From Dirofilaria immitis (taxonomy: Eukaryota; Nematoda; Chromadorea; Rhabditida; Onchocercidae), in assembly GCA_024305405.1 (NCBI GenBank), contig JAKNDB010000109.1, positions 6,200,001 through 6,264,000 of the forward strand: 64,000 nucleotides of DNA, in the 5' to 3' direction. The translations under genes were made by a program, and so were the position numbers. This document shows, one piece after another, positions 61,001 through 64,000 of this stretch; within the stretch, counting starts at the first letter, position 1, and the number at the start of each line of letters is the position of its first letter. The notes below the pieces were generated by a model. It did no database searches. It was given only the letters and a program-made list of their open reading frames with translations, and was not told the origin of the DNA.

Positions 61001-64000
61001 GCCCCCAGTGGATCAATTAATGGGTCATTTGAATCATTTCCTTCTGAGAATGGAGCCTCAAAATGAGCTATACAACTATAAGAAACTAGAACCTAGCTTC
61101 ATCAGAAAAAGAAAAGAAATAAAATGAATGTATGATTGAAACAAAACCAACTACAGAATTTCCAAACTGTGATGACTGATCAAGAATCGATTCATCTTCA
61201 TTCACATTTAAAGCAACGGATGCAGGCAACTAAATTTACAAAAAGAAAATAACGTCATGATTTCACAGGAAAATATTTCCTGCCTTTTAAAACATAAAAT
61301 TCGCTTGTTAACTTTCTCTAACCAAATAAGTTACATATGGAAATTACCTTTAAAAAGAATAATACATTTTCTTAGAGAATTTCGAAAATGAAAATACCGA
61401 GCCACCTCTTTAGAAACTGGTTCATTTTCCTTCATTTCACATGATGCATTTTCACTGTGTGACCAACAATTGTCAGCAGCAGATATATATATAGGGAGCC
61501 AGTCTTTAAAGAGGTAGCTCGAAATTCTCTGAACAATGAAGTTAAACGAAATACGTAATGCTAACCGAATCGAGCTGCAAAGAATGACGATTTGAAACCA
61601 ACGATAGATTCATTTTAAATAATGAAATAGCTCGCACTACGATTGCTAAACGATTCCATGCTCTTACGGCCTCAACTCGACCACCCACTGGCCAACCACC
61701 TTTCAAAACCGCTTGATGATAGATGCCATACGTCACTGCATTCTGTTCCATACCACTTCTCTAAAATCCCAAAAGAAAACTGACACATTCCCAATATATT
61801 AGGTTTCGAATTAATTTCAAGAACTTACTTGCATCGCTTGAAGAACTTTGACAGCAAGAATAGGATGGCCAAAATCACCGCATAACTGTATTACAATGCG
61901 ATAGCACACCTGATCAAGCGGTAAAACTCCCGAATATTCCATTCGGTCCAGTATCTAAATGAACTTGAAAAATCCAGCAGATAAATTTTCCGTTTTAAAA
62001 ATGATCAAAAACTGAATAAAGCGGATAATTTGACGAGAAAACGCTATTTAAAGGCGAATATTGTTAATTCCCATAAACATGTAGAAATCATCTGAAAATG
62101 AAATAAACTATTAGGACAAGTACATCATTGAGAGTATAATCAAGAAGCATAATGGGAAAATTTTTCATAAATTTTATAGAAAGATGAAGGTGACATAAAA
62201 ACACTTACGTGAAGTGCTAGTCGCAAAATCTTCACTTTTGACTTTGCGAGATGAACAAGTGAAGGTAGCAACATGAACCAAACAGAGTATGCGTAAAATA
62301 GTAGAGTCTTTGGCCATGTAACTGGTGAATGTCGGGCATTTAGTATGGCAGTTTCAACGGCGCTTCGTGCTTCTTGTTTTGTACGAATCAAAGCATTTTC
62401 TAAGCAATCTAGAAATTCAAAAGAAATAAATGGAAAATTTTACAGAATATAACATTTGGTCCACAGTCGCAAATGATGGCAACAGTAACTTATTCCATTA
62501 CTTACCACTGCTAGTAGCTGAGCCTTTCATTTCGATACTCATTTTCCGCAAATTTTCAAGTTGGAACAGTCCTGGTTCTAGTTTCCTTGGAAAATATTCA
62601 TACTTATAGATTAATTCCTGGCCATCCGAATTGACGGGAGATTCTGGAGGAGGGACGAATTCCGTCTGAGAATTTGGTGACATTTCATATTCCACAAGAG
62701 AATCATTCGATAAACGATTATCTTAAGAAATAAGATGCAGTTATCATTTTCATCGTATGATATGTAAAGAAAATTGATCAAAAATCAATTAATAACTATT
62801 TCTTCACATGATAAGCTTCTGCTACTAACTTATACTCAGATTAACCTTTAAATTTACCGAAATATAAATGATTTACATTTATATATACTAACTAATTCAA
62901 TTAATACCAATTTGAGAAATTTTTGCAATACATTCATCAAAAAAAGCGTTATAAGTATTTTTGTCCGAAACAAACGATCGTTCCTCGATAAAACGATTGA
63001 ATGACTGTGTTTCGCTGAAGCGTTTAAAAAATTCCAAAGATGACCTAAAAAGTATTTCCTTCCAATATTTCAAATATCTTCATTGAAAGTAAGATATAAT
63101 TATGCAAATTTATGCAGCACAATATAACTTAAACGAGAAAAACAAGTTATTTACTTATCACGAGAGCGAAGAAAAGCGTCGAGGTCAAATAGTGAGCCCG
63201 TATCGGTAGCTCCTACACAACGCGGAGCACAACGAATAGGTCTGAGGTAAGCAGTATATCCTTGCATCAAAGAAGCCATAAATCTGAAAAAAAATTCATA
63301 AAAATTAGCTATTTCCATCAAGCTGTTTTCTTAAGTGACAAAAAGTCAAAAGTACTTTTAACATGACAAATTATGCAAAGTTTTTCCACGATAGAAAAGT
63401 CGTATCTGTGACAACATCAATTCCAAGGAAATGATGATCATTACCGAAGAAAAGCATCTTGAACATTGATTTCAAGCATTCTTTTCTTACGTTGTATGTC
63501 ATAATCGATATTTAGTGGCATGAAATCCATATTTTTTCGTAAAGCAATTACATTAAATTCTTCTTGATAAAGTCGTCTATGAAGTTTTTCAAGACTATTC
63601 TTCAATTGGCGAGAAGCTTTCTACAAAGGAAGTTTGGTTAAGCGGTGGTAAATTTATTGAAAAAATAGAAAAAAACTTCCTCAAATTCATTTTTGTTCAG
63701 ACAAGAGTATTAACCTTCGGAAGCATACTAAGCTTCAATGTTTGCCGAATGGAAGAGAAACTGATTGTTGAAGTATCAAGATCGAAACAAGTAACATCAG
63801 ATGGTGGATCTTCGTAGAGATCAAAATATCTGCAAGGAAGAATCGCTATAACAAGCTGTAAGCTTGAATTTTCTACTGAACTGTGGAAATCTTTACTTGG
63901 TATCAAAAAAGCAGTATTAAAAATTTGAACCTTGAAATCTTACATATAAAACTCGAAAGTTTACTTGGAAATCTAATTACTCTTCCAAAGCACACTAAAT
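58082..64000 (-). CDS. DENND4/CRAG-type DENN-domain Rab GEF (5' end outside window)
   Basis: Partial gene reading leftwards from beyond 64000. Approximate exons: 63715-63829, 63447-63622, 63155-63285, 62907-63046, 62505-62724, 62172-62409, 61830-61956, 61565-61763, 61178-61229, 60890-61075, 60500-60660, 59962-60214, 59655-59815, 59270-59506, 58930-59190, 58622-58783, then one or two uncertain terminal exons. Family-specific segments: [19 protein letters not shown] and AFFDECI (C-terminal DENN region), [20 protein letters not shown] and [18 protein letters not shown] (PPR-like repeats), [20 protein letters not shown] (DENND4 C-terminal zinc-ribbon region), [18 protein letters not shown]. Family role: GDP/GTP exchange for Rab10 and related Rabs in membrane traffic. 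No frame breaks seen. It could be any DENND4-class member; invertebrates usually have one. Confidence 0.85.
58622..59815 (-). other. DENND4: C-terminal zinc-ribbon and tail
   Basis: Two CxxC pairs, CPAC (exon about 59655-59815) and CVYC (exon about 59270-59506), bracket [20 protein letters not shown], as in other DENND4 proteins. Next come [18 protein letters not shown] and [18 protein letters not shown], then [17 protein letters not shown] and [10 protein letters not shown]. The four-cysteine spacing suggests zinc binding (inference). Confidence 0.8.
61565..62409 (-). other. DENND4: PPR-like repeat region
   Basis: Three exons: [39 protein letters not shown] with [11 protein letters not shown]; and [18 protein letters not shown]. 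The (V)CYRxx(I/M)QLCG, AVKVLxxM and TYGxYxxAVL phrases are diagnostic of the pentatricopeptide-like segment of DENND4A-C and fly CRAG. Confidence 0.8.
62505..63829 (-). other. DENND4: end of the DENN module
   Basis: Exon order from the 5' side: the DLDTSTI segment; a basic helical part ([35 protein letters not shown]); [15 protein letters not shown]; then [17 protein letters not shown] and [10 protein letters not shown], which match the dDENN end of DENND4 proteins. A Pro/Ser-rich segment [13 protein letters not shown] follows. The uDENN and the start of cDENN lie outside the window. Confidence 0.75.

Overview
The window looks like a nematode chromosome segment, most likely from a spirurid (filarial-type) parasite. 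The DNA is AT-rich, introns end in TTTCAG-like acceptors, and most introns are 100-400 bp, longer than is typical of Caenorhabditis. The main gene encodes a twitchin (UNC-22) whose domain order follows the nematode protein. The genus is inference.

Layout: (1) 605-3537, plus strand: a BED zinc-finger gene with a truncated hAT-transposase-like segment, followed by a long 3' UTR with a tandem duplication. (2) 6678-8625, plus strand: a complete five-exon ARL8 small GTPase gene. (3) 10654-48066, minus strand: a complete twitchin gene, convergent with ARL8. Its order from the N terminus is two Ig domains, a Ser/Lys-rich linker, six Ig domains, a long Fn3/Fn3/Ig super-repeat, the kinase domain with its regulatory tail, and five C-terminal Ig domains. 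I count 31 Fn3 and 29 Ig modules. One 5.2-kb exon (21468-26634) holds about 18 of them; the rest are spread over roughly 70 small exons. (4) 48.2-58.1 kb: nearly 10 kb of AT-rich non-coding DNA upstream of twitchin, with a MEF2-like site, a GC-elevated island around 56.2-57.1 kb and an (AT)n microsatellite. (5) 58.1-64.0 kb, minus strand: the 3' two-thirds or so of a DENND4/CRAG-type Rab GEF gene, whose 5' end lies beyond the window.

The genes do not form a pathway together. Twitchin is a sarcomere A-band kinase; ARL8 and DENND4 act in lysosome/vesicle traffic; the BED protein is probably nuclear.

The most important caution is that the twitchin reading frame is broken at about 26 places inside otherwise perfectly conserved domains. 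Nearly all are single-base losses, most of them in A, C or G runs. This looks like sequencing or assembly error rather than gene decay, and automatic annotation would probably split or truncate the gene. I found no convincing new multi-gene system. The more unusual items are the domesticated hAT/BED gene, an apparent missing N-terminal Ig module in twitchin, a uORF in its leader, and two strong G-quadruplex candidates.
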